A stretch of 64,000 bases of DNA from Salipiger pentaromativorans (GTDB lineage: Bacteria > Pseudomonadota > Alphaproteobacteria > Rhodobacterales > Rhodobacteraceae): positions 95,566 through 159,565 of the forward strand of contig NZ_JAMDHK010000012.1 in the NCBI RefSeq assembly GCF_024721115.1, read 5' to 3'. The notes beneath the pieces are model-generated. The model was not told where the DNA came from, made no database searches, and saw only the letters and a list, made by a program, of their open reading frames with translations. The translations under genes and the position numbers were made by a program. Below are positions 25,666 through 34,530 of the stretch, one piece after another; the stretch's first letter is position 1; every line of letters starts with the position of its first letter.

Positions 25666-28592
25666 TCCAGCACCTCGGGCTTCGGCGTGTCGATCAAATC
25701 CCATTCGCCGAACCGGGACAGGTGATCGTATTCGGACAGGTCCTTTTCCTTGAGCAGCGCGGCGCGGGCGGTATAGCCGCGTTCGCGTTCGAACCAGCGG
25801 GTCATCAGCCGCTCGAACTCGTCCCAGACCTGTGCGGCGGGCGCCTCGTCGAGCGGGGCGGGCACTTCCTTGGGTGTCGCGGCGACCGAGACGAACACCG
25901 CCCGTTCGGTGTGTCTGGGGTGCAGATCCTTGAAGGCGCCGCGCTCGATCATGGCAGCCTCGAGCAAGAGCTGCTTGTCGAAATAGCGCTGTTCCTTGGG
26001 GCTTGGCGCGGTGCCGGTCTTGTAATCGTAGAGATGGGCGTTGCCGCGCGCGTCGATGTCGATCCGGTCGGCTTTGCCGCGCAGGGTAAAGCCAAGCGCG
26101 GGGATCAGCGCCTGACCCATGATCTCGAAATGGGTCGGATGGGCAAGGGTCCGGCGGGCCAGCTCGGTCTCGGTGAACCAGTCGGCGATCCGCGCAATCC
26201 GCGCCAGCCACAGGTGGCGGGTCGTCGGATAGGGCACGATCTCCGGGTCGCCGACGATCTGCGCGGCTTTGTGCAGCAGGACGTCGGCGCGGAGTTGCGC
26301 CGGATCAGAGACGCTTTCCTTGATGAACTCCTCAAGCACGCGGTGGATCAGCGTGCCGCGCAGCAGCGCGTCGGGGGCGCGTTGCAGCGGGTTCAGCGGC
26401 GCAAGGCGCAGCACCCGCTTGGCGTAGATGTGGAACGGGTCGCGGATCAGATGCTTGATCTCGGTGACCGACAGCCGGCGCGGCCGCGCGGCGACGGGCG
26501 GGGCGGGCGAGGGGCGCGGCGCGGGGGCGCTGGGAAGCGGCTCTTCCAGCGCGCGGGCCAGCGCCAGCCAGTGGGCGCCGCGCCGCCGCATGTCCTTCAG
26601 CGCCTCGGGGCCGCTGCGCTGGGGCAGCCCGTTCATCAGGTTGGTGAGCCGGTTCAGCCAGCGCGAGGGCACCGTTTCGGCATCGTCGGATTTCAGCGCG
26701 CGGGTGAGCCAGACCTGCGGCGCCGCCACGGCCTGCTGGAAATCATGGGCGGCAAGCCCGATGCGCCGTTCCGGCACGAGCAGCCCCGCCTTGTGCCGCA
26801 TTCGCCGGTTCAGCCAGGGGTCGGCGCCGGGCAGTTCCGGCCAGCTTCCTTCGTTGAGCCCGCCGAGGATCAGCAGATCGGCGCCCATCACCCGCGCCTC
26901 GAGCGTGCCCCAGATCAGAATGCGCGGATGCGGGGCGTCGCGGTCGCGCAGCTCCTCGCGGGCAAGGATGGCGCCGAAAAGATCGGCATAATCGCGCGGG
27001 TCGAGATCGGTGCCATGGGCGGCCTCGGCCTTTAGCGCCGCGACCACCGACCGGGTCTTGCGCCCGGCGGCCTCTTTCCACAGCTCGGAGTCCTCCGCCT
27101 CGGGCCCTGCGGCGATCTTCTCGGCGCGTTCCAGATGCGTGGCGATCCAGTCGGAAAGAGACCGGGTGCCGCGCACCGGTGGCTGGCAGAAACAGGCCAC
27201 GACCCACGCGGCCCAGCTCTCCTGCTTGGCCGCCACACCCCAGGCGTGGAGCTTTTCGGGCTGCGGGTAGGGCCAGGATTTGGCGCGGATATGCAGTTCG
27301 AGCTCGTGGGTGGCGCGCAGATGCTCGCCGCGCGCCCGGGTGCTGTGGGTGAGCGGATGCTTGAGCAGGGTCAGCAGCGCCTCGGCGGTCAGCTCCTGCT
27401 GGAACAGGCCCGCCACATGGCGCAGGAAGCGGCCCGGCGGGGTCAGTTGCAGCGGCGTGCCGGCGCTGTCGTCGGGCAGGATGTTCCAGCGATCGAGCGC
27501 CGCGGTGACCTGCCGGGTCAGCATCCGGTCGGGGGTGATCAGCGCCGCCGTCACCCCCTCTTCGGCGGCTTGCCGCAGGCGCAGGGCGATGGCGGTGGCC
27601 TCGTCGCGCTGCGAGGGCGCCTCGACCAGCGTCAGCTCGGCGGTGGCGGCGGCGAGATCGGGCAGCGCGGGCCCTTCGTCGCGCCACTGGTCGGTGACCG
27701 GCGCCGGGCGGAGCGCCAGCGAGATCAGGCGGTTGCGTTCAGGCTGCGGGGCGGGATCGTCGGTCCAGCGCATCACCTCTGTTGCGCGGATGCCGAGATC
27801 GGCCATCAGCCTGGCAAAGCGGAATTGCGGGTGATCCTCGCCCGACAGCGCATCGCTCAGCCCGTCCCAGACCCGCTCGGGCGTGTCGAAATCGAACCCG
27901 GGCAGCACCAGCGCGCCTTGCGGCAGTCCGGCCACCGCGCGCATCAGCCGGTTGGTCATCCCGCGCGAGCCGGTGGAGCCCGCCAGGATCACCGGATGTG
28001 CGGGCGGCCGCGTTTCCCAGTCTTTCAGTCGCTGTTCCAGCGCAAGACGACGGAACGCGCTGGTGTCGGGCGCATCCTCTCCGGTGTCGAAATAGCGCTG
28101 CACGATCGAAAGGAAGCTGAGCGCGCGCTGCCAGTGGCCGGACTCATCGCTGACATCCAGCCCGGCGATGATTTCGGGCGAGACGCCCTCGTCCTGCATC
28201 TCGTCCATCAGCGTGGCAAGGCTGTCGGCCAGATCGAAAAGCGCCGTGCGCGGGGCGAGATCGGGCTGCGCGTCGAGCAGTTTCGACACCAGCCCGGTCA
28301 GTTCCAGCCGCCGGCGCAGCGGTGACACGGGCGCGGGCAGCCGGGCCAGCGCCACCGGATCGGCGACACCGCCCAGCAGGCGGATGCGGGGCAGCAGACA
28401 GGCCGGGCCGCTGTCGAAGATCTGCCGGATACGGCGGGCCATGCGGGTGGTGTTGACGATCAGCTCGACCCGCGCCATCGCCTCGGGCGGCTGCCCGGCC
28501 ATGCGCCGGCGCAGCCCCGCGACCAGCGCCGCGGGAAAATCGACCCCTGAGGCAAGCGCGAACACGCGCGGGGTCGTGCCCGGGTCAAACAT
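25662..28592 (-). CDS. addB: AddB subunit of AddAB helicase-nuclease
   Basis: Alphaproteobacterial AddB, 976 aa. An inactivated helicase-like body is followed by a C-terminal PD-(D/E)XK nuclease: FTLRGKADRIDIDARGNAHL and YDYKTGTAPSPKEQ give the catalytic D and D-x-K. LSVTEIKHLIRDPFHIYAKRV marks the start of the nuclease domain. I do not see the four-cysteine iron-sulfur motif of Bacillus AddB, as expected for this lineage. The start overlaps the end of murU by 8 bp, and the gene is coupled to addA. Confidence 0.94.
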   Translation of the reverse strand: MFDPGTTPRVFALASGVDFPAALVAGLRRRMAGQPPEAMARVELIVNTTRMARRIRQIFDSGPACLLPRIRLLGGVADPVALARLPAPVSPLRRRLELTGLVSKLLDAQPDLAPRTALFDLADSLATLMDEMQDEGVSPEIIAGLDVSDESGHWQRALSFLSIVQRYFDTGEDAPDTSAFRRLALEQRLKDWETRPPAHPVILAGSTGSRGMTNRLMRAVAGLPQGALVLPGFDFDTPERVWDGLSDALSGEDHPQFRFARLMADLGIRATEVMRWTDDPAPQPERNRLISLALRPAPVTDQWRDEGPALPDLAAATAELTLVEAPSQRDEATAIALRLRQAAEEGVTAALITPDRMLTRQVTAALDRWNILPDDSAGTPLQLTPPGRFLRHVAGLFQQELTAEALLTLLKHPLTHSTRARGEHLRATHELELHIRAKSWPYPQPEKLHAWGVAAKQESWAAWVVACFCQPPVRGTRSLSDWIATHLERAEKIAAGPEAEDSELWKEAAGRKTRSVVAALKAEAAHGTDLDPRDYADLFGAILAREELRDRDAPHPRILIWGTLEARVMGADLLILGGLNEGSWPELPGADPWLNRRMRHKAGLLVPERRIGLAAHDFQQAVAAPQVWLTRALKSDDAETVPSRWLNRLTNLMNGLPQRSGPEALKDMRRRGAHWLALARALEEPLPSAPAPRPSPAPPVAARPRRLSVTEIKHLIRDPFHIYAKRVLRLAPLNPLQRAPDALLRGTLIHRVLEEFIKESVSDPAQLRADVLLHKAAQIVGDPEIVPYPTTRHLWLARIARIADWFTETELARRTLAHPTHFEIMGQALIPALGFTLRGKADRIDIDARGNAHLYDYKTGTAPSPKEQRYFDKQLLLEAAMIERGAFKDLHPRHTERAVFVSVAATPKEVPAPLDEAPAAQVWDEFERLMTRWFERERGYTARAALLKEKDLSEYDHLSRFGEWDLIDTPKPEVLE

Positions 28593-29265
28593 CGGCGTCC
28601 AGCATCTCTTCGGCCAGCGTTATGCCCTCGGGGTGGCCGACATCGCACCAGTGACCGGGATAGCTCAGGCCAAAGAGGCGGCCCGCCGCGTCCATGCCGT
28701 TCCAGATCAGGTTCAGCGAAAAGACCGGTCTGGGGACGATCTCCAGCGCCCCGGTCTTTAGGATCTGCGCGCCGGTATAGACAAGATCGCCCCGGCGGAG
28801 GAGCCTTCCGTCGTTCTCCATCGAGAAATCGCCGCCGCCCTTGCGGCCGACCGCGCGGGCGAGGGGCACGCAGAGCAGCAGCGCATCCATGCGGTCGGGG
28901 TCCCAGGCCTCGGCCAGAAGGCGCAGCGGGTTGGGGCCGGACCAGACCGCATCGGTGTTGAGCGTAAAGACCGGATCGGCGCCGAGCAGCGGCAGCGCGG
29001 CGCGCAGCCCGCCGCCGGTGTCGAGGATCTGCGGTTCCTCGCGCGAGACGGCGATGCCGCGATCCGCGAGATGGGTCTCGATCTGGTCGGCGCGGTAATG
29101 GGCGTTGGCCACGCGGCGCAGCGGGCCGAAACCGTCGGTGAGCTCCAGCGCATGGTCGATCAACGGCTTGCCGGCCACCTCGATCAGCGGTTTGGGGCGG
29201 TCGGCGGTGAGCGCGCCCATGCGGGTGCCGAAACCGGCGGCAAACAGCATCAGGGCATCGGGCAT
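28585..29265 (-). CDS. murU: MurNAc-1-phosphate uridylyltransferase
   Basis: Nucleotidyltransferase of 226 aa that makes UDP-MurNAc from MurNAc-1-phosphate in the fosfomycin-bypassing recycling route. The GT-A signature is LFAAGFGTRMGALTADRPKP, followed by LIEVAGKPLIDHAL, EPQILDTGGGL and VFTLNTDAVW. It overlaps amgK by 16 bp. The amgK-murU pair is what distinguishes this enzyme from glucose-1-phosphate nucleotidyltransferases. Confidence 0.9.
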   Translation of the reverse strand: MPDALMLFAAGFGTRMGALTADRPKPLIEVAGKPLIDHALELTDGFGPLRRVANAHYRADQIETHLADRGIAVSREEPQILDTGGGLRAALPLLGADPVFTLNTDAVWSGPNPLRLLAEAWDPDRMDALLLCVPLARAVGRKGGGDFSMENDGRLLRRGDLVYTGAQILKTGALEIVPRPVFSLNLIWNGMDAAGRLFGLSYPGHWCDVGHPEGITLAEEMLDADV

Positions 29266-30227
29266 GGGGTTTTCAGCCTTTGCAGTCTTTCCGGCGTCGG
29301 GGCGGGCAGCGTCTCTTGCAGGAGCGTGGCGATCCCGGCCAATGCGGGATGGCTCAGGTCGGATTGCAGATGGCCCCAGACACGCGGGATGAGGTCGATG
29401 TAATGCGGCTTGCCACGGCTGGCGGCAAGCCGCGCGAAGACGCCCAGGATGCGCAGGTTGCGCTGGGCGCCGAGTACGGCGAGGGCACTGCGGAACGGCG
29501 CGTCCGGCAGGCCGGTTGCGTCAAGATAGTGCCGGATGACGGCCTCGGCGGTCTCGGGCAAGACGTCGCGCCGCGCGTCTTCGATCAGGGAGACGAGATC
29601 ATAGGCCCGGTGGCCTTGCAGCGCGTCCTGAAAATCCAGCAGCCCGGCGCGGGCGGCACCCGCGCGCGCGGGCAGCCAGAGGATGTTTTCGGCGTGGAAA
29701 TCGCGCAGGATCATCACGTCGGTGTCGGCGGCGTGCTGCCGCAGCGCGGTTTCGAAGGCCCCGGCGCAGATCCGGGCGGCGTCGGCGGCGGGCCTGTGGC
29801 CGGCGCCGGCGGCATAGCAATCGAAGGCGAGGTCGGTCATCGCCGCCAGACGGGGCGGGTCGGCCTGCGGCAGCTCTGCGGGCGGCGCATGGCGGTGCAG
29901 GGCGATCAGCGCGTCGGTTGCGGCGATATAGAGACGCTTTTCGGTCTCGGGATCGGTGGCGAGCCGGGCGATCAGCCCGTCGCCCAGATCTTCGAGCAGC
30001 AGCAGGCCCGGCGCTTCGGCGAGGATGCGCGGGGCGCTGAGGCCAAGCGCCGTCAGATGCCGCGCGAGCCGGGCGAAGAGCGCGGTGTCGCCCTCGGGAT
30101 CTTCCATGAGGATCGCGGTTTCGCCACCGCGTGCCAGCCGGGTGTAGCGCCGCGCCGAGGCGTCTCCGGCAAGCGGCATGGCGCGGGCCGCGTCCCAGCC
30201 GGCGCGTGCGAGAAAGGCCGCGCTCAT
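29250..30227 (-). CDS. amgK: Anomeric MurNAc/GlcNAc kinase
   Basis: Aminoglycoside-phosphotransferase-fold sugar kinase of 325 aa that phosphorylates recovered MurNAc at C1. GDASARRYTRLARGGETAIL is the nucleotide-binding N-lobe, LLLEDLGDGL the hinge, MILRDFHAENILWL the catalytic loop (D..N) and AGLLDFQDALQGHRAYDL the metal-binding segment. It overlaps tsaE by 4 bp and murU by 16 bp, so all three are translated from one message. It gives the cell peptidoglycan recycling that by-passes MurA. Confidence 0.9.
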   Translation of the reverse strand: MSAAFLARAGWDAARAMPLAGDASARRYTRLARGGETAILMEDPEGDTALFARLARHLTALGLSAPRILAEAPGLLLLEDLGDGLIARLATDPETEKRLYIAATDALIALHRHAPPAELPQADPPRLAAMTDLAFDCYAAGAGHRPAADAARICAGAFETALRQHAADTDVMILRDFHAENILWLPARAGAARAGLLDFQDALQGHRAYDLVSLIEDARRDVLPETAEAVIRHYLDATGLPDAPFRSALAVLGAQRNLRILGVFARLAASRGKPHYIDLIPRVWGHLQSDLSHPALAGIATLLQETLPAPTPERLQRLKTPCPMP

Positions 30228-30697
30228 GCCGAAAGCTCCGCGACCGTCGCGTCCCAGCGCGGGTCGCGCCAGTCGAGCGCCAGGCTGCGGGACTCGTCGG
30301 TCTCACCCGGGCCGAAGCTGAGCGAAAGCGCGCTCTCGGGGGCGAGGTCCTGGAGGCGGTCGGGCCATTCCACCAGACAGATGGCGCTTTCGAAGGCGTC
30401 GGTCAGCCCGAGCTCGATGCATTGGTCGGGGTCGGAGAGGCGGTAAAGGTCGCTGTGCCACAGCTCGCCCGCCGGCGTGTCGTAGACCTGGATCAGCGTG
30501 AAGGTGGGCGAGGGCACATCCTCGGGCGGGTCCTGGAGGGCCTGGATCAGACAGCGCGCGAAATGGGTCTTGCCGGCACCGATGCCGCCGGACAGCAGCA
30601 GCACGTCGCCCGGGCGCAGCTTTTCGGACAGCGCGGCGGCGAGGGCGCAGGTCGCCTCGGGCGAGGGCAGGGTCAGGACGGCGCGGGGCAGGGTCAT
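30224..30697 (-). CDS. tsaE: tRNA t6A biosynthesis ATPase TsaE
   Basis: P-loop ATPase of 157 aa needed, with TsaB/TsaD, for t6A37 in tRNAs reading ANN codons. Walker A is LSGGIGAGKTHFARCLIQAL, then VPSPTFTLIQVYD, the LWHSDLYRL motif and CLVEWPDRL, all TsaE hallmarks. The start at 30697 lies 41 bases after the PAS-protein stop. tsaD is at 47716-48795. Confidence 0.94.
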   Translation of the reverse strand: MTLPRAVLTLPSPEATCALAAALSEKLRPGDVLLLSGGIGAGKTHFARCLIQALQDPPEDVPSPTFTLIQVYDTPAGELWHSDLYRLSDPDQCIELGLTDAFESAICLVEWPDRLQDLAPESALSLSFGPGETDESRSLALDWRDPRWDATVAELSA

Positions 30698-30738
30698 GGG
30701 CGCGAAAATATCGCGCCCGACCGGCGGCGCAAGGGCGA

Positions 30739-32259
30739 TCAGGCGCGGGCGGTTTGCATGTCCGGCTGACGGGCGGTCAGGGCGGGGATCTGGCCGAAGC
30801 GCACCAGCGTCGCACCGCCCGCCAGCGGTTCTGCCCGGCACAGCATGTGCTGCCCGGCGAGCGTTTCCAGCTCGGCATCCCAGGCGGCGCGGTCGCGCAG
30901 GGTCAGCACGAAGTCGCGCAGCTCGGCCCAGATCGGGCTGGGCTTGCAGGCGGCCTGCCAGTCGCGCGTGGCCTCGGCGATGCCGACCTCGGCAAAGGCG
31001 CTGTCCGGGTCCGTGCCCCAGAGCCGGCGATAAGCCTCGTTGCAGAAGGACAGCACGCCGAGCTGCGAGAACACCGCGACGCCGTCGTCGAGACAGTCGA
31101 GCACGGCCTGGCTGATCTCCATCTCCTGCCGGAAGCGGCGGGTGAGCGAAATCTCGGCGCTGATGTCCTCGAAGAGAAAGGCGACGCCGCCGTCCGGATG
31201 CGGCCGTCCGGTGATCTTGTAGGTCAGGCCCGACGGCAGGTTCCAGGTTTCGATATAAAGATCGCTGCTTGCGGCGGCGATGACATCGCTCAGCTTTTCG
31301 CACCAGCTCCGGTAGTTCTTGGGCTCGGGCATCATCTGCTTTTCGCGCAGCAGATCGAAGAAGCTCAGCAGATTGGGCCGGCTGCTGAGGAATTCCGCCG
31401 GCAGGCAGGTCAGGTCGATCAGCGCCGGGTTGAACAGGACAAGGCGCCGGTCCTTGTCGAAGACCGCCAGCGCGATGGGCAGATGCGCGAAGATGCGCGT
31501 GAGGGTCTGGAGAAAGTTGCGCTGCGTCGCCTCGGCATGAATCACCGCGTCGATGTTCTGGCCGAAATGCAGCCAGCCGTCGGGCACCCGGTAGGATTGC
31601 ACCTCGTACCAGGATTGCGTGCCGTCCTCGCGCCGGCCGATGCTGGCGCGGGTGACATGCACGTCTTCGTCCGGGCCGGGGAGGATGCCGAAGGGCGGGG
31701 CGGTCTGGCCGGGAAGCCCGGCCTGGGCGCAGAGATCGGCAAAGCCGGCATTACTCCAGACCACCTGGCGGTCGGCATCGGTCTGCCAGATCGGCGCGGG
31801 GGCGCGGGCCATGACCCCGCGCAGCCGCGCGAGTTCGTGCTGGTCGGCGCGCAGGCGCAGTGATTCTCCGGTGCCGAGCGGCGGGCCGGAGAGAGTGACG
31901 CGCAGGCAGCGCCCCGCGGGGGTGAGGGTCAGCAGCGTTTCGGGATCGCCGAGCGCCGGCAGCACCGCAGGTTCGGCCGGCTGCCGGTCGGGCAGGGGCC
32001 CGAAGAACGGTTGCAGCGCGGCCGCGATCTCGGACCAGCCGAGCCGTTCGCAGGTGGAACAATCGAGCAGGCGCCGTGCCTGGAAGGTGGCGTCGGTGAG
32101 GACGCCGTCGGTGACCAGCATCTCGGTCTGCGTCCGCCCGGACGAGGGCGCGGCGGCCGGGCGTTTGTCACGGCCCGAAAACCACATAAGCCAGGCCCCG
32201 GAAAAGGCCGCCGCACCGGCGCCGAGGCCGGTGGCGAGTGCAATCACCGTATCTAACAC
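30739..32259 (-). CDS. divL: PAS-repeat protein without kinase domain, DivL candidate
   Basis: A 506-aa protein with one N-terminal membrane helix (VIALATGLGAGAAAFSGAWL) and at least three PAS-like segments: around APAPIWQTDADRQVVWSNAGF, HLPIALAVFDKDRRLVLFNP and LDCLDDGVAVFSQLGVLSF. It ends about 60 residues after the last PAS, with no DHp helix pair or HATPase domain. I propose DivL, the CckA regulator: as I recall, the Rhodobacter capsulatus DivL is likewise a PAS protein that lacks the kinase part, and DivL genes sit next to tsaE in alphaproteobacteria. A full CtrA-type site 55-69 bases upstream supports a place in the CckA-ChpT-CtrA circuit. It could be another PAS sensor. Confidence 0.72.
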   Translation of the reverse strand: MLDTVIALATGLGAGAAAFSGAWLMWFSGRDKRPAAAPSSGRTQTEMLVTDGVLTDATFQARRLLDCSTCERLGWSEIAAALQPFFGPLPDRQPAEPAVLPALGDPETLLTLTPAGRCLRVTLSGPPLGTGESLRLRADQHELARLRGVMARAPAPIWQTDADRQVVWSNAGFADLCAQAGLPGQTAPPFGILPGPDEDVHVTRASIGRREDGTQSWYEVQSYRVPDGWLHFGQNIDAVIHAEATQRNFLQTLTRIFAHLPIALAVFDKDRRLVLFNPALIDLTCLPAEFLSSRPNLLSFFDLLREKQMMPEPKNYRSWCEKLSDVIAAASSDLYIETWNLPSGLTYKITGRPHPDGGVAFLFEDISAEISLTRRFRQEMEISQAVLDCLDDGVAVFSQLGVLSFCNEAYRRLWGTDPDSAFAEVGIAEATRDWQAACKPSPIWAELRDFVLTLRDRAAWDAELETLAGQHMLCRAEPLAGGATLVRFGQIPALTARQPDMQTARA

Positions 32260-32313
32260 ACTGTCTGTCCCAAACAGATCGTTGTCCCCAGAGACCGGAC
32301 TAGGCAGAGAAGG

Positions 32314-32328
32314 TTAATTTCGGGTTAA
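32314..32328 (-). promoter_or_regulatory. CtrA-type binding site upstream of the DivL candidate
   Basis: On the minus strand the sequence reads TTAACCCGAAATTAA followed by C, which is TTAA-N7-TTAA, or TTAAC-N6-TTAAC. This matches the full CtrA consensus in both half-sites. It lies 55-69 bases before the start of the PAS protein gene, in the 91-bp gap after regB, a suitable promoter position. Confidence 0.7.
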
Positions 32329-32350
32329 GCCGGGACAAAGGGCGTGGCTG

Positions 32351-33745
32351 TCAGATTTCGATGGGGCGGTTTTCCCCAAGCGGGGTGCCCGGCGCCGGGC
32401 GCGCCGGGACCACGCTGGCGCGCGGCCAGACGACCTCGACGATGGCGCCGCGGCGGGCGCCTTTTTCCGAGCCGATGAACGGATCGGCGCCATTGGCAAA
32501 GCTCAGCTCGGCGCCGCTGCGTTCCAGCAGCGTCTTGGCGATGAACAGCCCCAGCCCCATGCCTTCGTATTCGGGGCGCGTGCTGCGGTCGCTTTCGCTG
32601 CGGCGGCGGCGCATCAGCGGGTCGCCCAGCCGCCCGATGAGATGCGGCGGAAAGCCCTGACCGTCGTCCAGGATGCGGATGGTCACGGTTTCCGCGGTCC
32701 AGATCGCCTCGACCCAGACCTGGCTGCGGGCGAAATCCACTGCGTTCTGGATCAGGTTGCGCAGCCCGTGGATGATCTCGGGCCGGCGCAGGATCTGCGG
32801 TTGCAGCGGCTCGCCGCCGGGGCCGGGGCCGTCCTCGATCACGATCTGCTTGCCGCGGTTCTCATGCGGTTCGGCGGCTTCGCGGATCACCTCGGTCAGC
32901 GGCGCCTGGCGCAGATGCAGATCGTCTTTGCCGGCGCGGCCCATGCCGCGCAGGATGTCACGGCAGCGGTCGGCCTGGTCGCGGATCAGCCTGGCGTCTT
33001 CCTGCAATTCGGGCCGGTCGTCGAGATCCTCGATCAGCTCGGCCGAGGTCAGTTTGATGGTGGCCAGCGGCGTGCCCAGCTCATGCGCCGCCGCCGCGAC
33101 CACGCCGCCCAGATCGTTCAGCTTCTGCGCCCGTGACAGCGCCATCTGCGTCGCCGTCAGCGCGTCGGACATGGCGTTCATCTCGCGGGTGATGCGGCGG
33201 GCGTAGACCGAGATGAACACCAACGCGATTGTGATCGCCGTCCATTGGCCGAAGATGAACACTTCGGGCAGGCGCAGGGTGACGCCGTCGAAGGTCCTCA
33301 GCGGCAGGTGAAAGAAGGCCATCACCGAGATCAGCACGAAGGCGGTGATGTTGAGAATGATGGTCGAGCGCAGCGACAGCACCGCCGCCGAGACCGTGAC
33401 GGGCCCCAGCACCAGCAGCGAAAACGGGTTGTTCAGCCCGCCGGTCAGGAACAGCAGGAAGCAGAGTTGCAGCAGGTCGAACATGACCATGAGCGAGTTT
33501 TCGTTTTCCGACAGGCGTTTGTTCTCGGGGAAGATGAACATCGCCACGAGGTTGCCGATGATCGACACGCCCACCGCGAGATAGCAGAGCCCCAGCTCGA
33601 GCCGCAGGTCGTAAAGCTGCTGCGCCACCAGGATCGCGATGAGCTGGCCGCCGATGGCGACCCAGCGCAACAGGATCATGGTGCGCAGCCGGATGAAGTT
33701 GCCGCGCTGGTCCTCGCCCAGCAATCCCAGGTCGGTCTGGCTCAT
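32351..33745 (-). CDS. regB: Redox-sensing histidine kinase RegB/PrrB/ActS
   Basis: Global redox sensor, 464 aa from ATG 33745. Six membrane helices are followed by a kinase core. The quinone-sensing heptapeptide GGLNNPF is at 102-108. The phospho-acceptor is His221 in AAAAHELGTPLATIKL, and the redox-active cysteine is Cys261 in ADRCRDILRGMGRAGKDD. As I recall, the Rhodobacter capsulatus residues are His225 and Cys265, the same spacing. N and G boxes lie in GLRNLIQNAVDFA and GMGLGLFIAKTLLERSGAEL. It is divergent from senC-regA as in Rhodobacter. Confidence 0.96.
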   Translation of the reverse strand: MSQTDLGLLGEDQRGNFIRLRTMILLRWVAIGGQLIAILVAQQLYDLRLELGLCYLAVGVSIIGNLVAMFIFPENKRLSENENSLMVMFDLLQLCFLLFLTGGLNNPFSLLVLGPVTVSAAVLSLRSTIILNITAFVLISVMAFFHLPLRTFDGVTLRLPEVFIFGQWTAITIALVFISVYARRITREMNAMSDALTATQMALSRAQKLNDLGGVVAAAAHELGTPLATIKLTSAELIEDLDDRPELQEDARLIRDQADRCRDILRGMGRAGKDDLHLRQAPLTEVIREAAEPHENRGKQIVIEDGPGPGGEPLQPQILRRPEIIHGLRNLIQNAVDFARSQVWVEAIWTAETVTIRILDDGQGFPPHLIGRLGDPLMRRRRSESDRSTRPEYEGMGLGLFIAKTLLERSGAELSFANGADPFIGSEKGARRGAIVEVVWPRASVVPARPAPGTPLGENRPIEI

Positions 33746-33830
33746 CTGCGCGCTTTCGTCCCTTGATCCTGCGTGGTCAATTGATAGGTCTGCGGGGTCT
33801 TTTACGCAATCAACTCCGGACCCGTTGCCC

Positions 33831-34451
33831 ATGCGCTGGATTTTCGCCGCCGCCGCCGCCGTTCTCGCCCTGCTTCTGGGGGGGATCTGGTACGCCACCC
33901 GGCCCGGCGATCAGGCGGTGGACCCGTTCGCGCCCTGCCGCACGGCGGCCATTGCGGGCGGGGCCGAGCAGATCGGCGGGCCGTTCACGCTGGTCAATTC
34001 CGATGGCGAGACGGTGACTGACGCAGATGTGATCACCGGGCCGACGTTGCTGTATTTCGGCTATACCTTCTGCCCGGATGTCTGCCCGCTGGACACGGTG
34101 CGCAACGCCGATGCGGTGGATCTTCTCGAGGCGCAGGGCAAGATGGTGACGCCGGTCTTCATCTCGATCGACCCGGAGCGCGACACGCCCGAGGCGGTGG
34201 GCGATTTTGCCCATAACGTGCACGAGCGGATGATCGGGCTGACCGGCTCGCTCGAGCAGGTCAAGGCGGCGAGCCTGGCCTACCGGACCTATTACAAGAA
34301 GCAGCCCTCGGACGACGAGTTCTATCTGGTGGACCATTCCACCTTCACCTATCTGGTGCTGCCGGGGCACGGTTTTGTCGAATATTTCCGCCGCGATCTG
34401 CCGCCCGAGGCGCTTGCCGAGCGCGCGGCCTGCTTTATCGACCGGATGTAA
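33831..34451 (+). CDS. senC: SCO1/SenC copper chaperone for cytochrome oxidase
   Basis: Membrane-anchored copper protein of 206 aa. An N-terminal helix (FAAAAAVLALLLGGIWYA) is followed by a thioredoxin fold with the copper site: CxxxC in YFGYTFCPDVCPLD and the distal His in LVDHSTFTYL. It delivers Cu to the CuA or CuB site of cytochrome oxidases. It lies between the divergent regB and regA, as in Rhodobacter (also called prrC). Confidence 0.95.
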   Translation: MRWIFAAAAAVLALLLGGIWYATRPGDQAVDPFAPCRTAAIAGGAEQIGGPFTLVNSDGETVTDADVITGPTLLYFGYTFCPDVCPLDTVRNADAVDLLEAQGKMVTPVFISIDPERDTPEAVGDFAHNVHERMIGLTGSLEQVKAASLAYRTYYKKQPSDDEFYLVDHSTFTYLVLPGHGFVEYFRRDLPPEALAERAACFIDRM

Positions 34452-34530
34452 GCGCTTTGGGCATTTGACCCCTTGGCCCCTGCGGGATATTACCGTCTTC
34501 CAGACGGTGAACGGGACCGGGGGGAAAATC

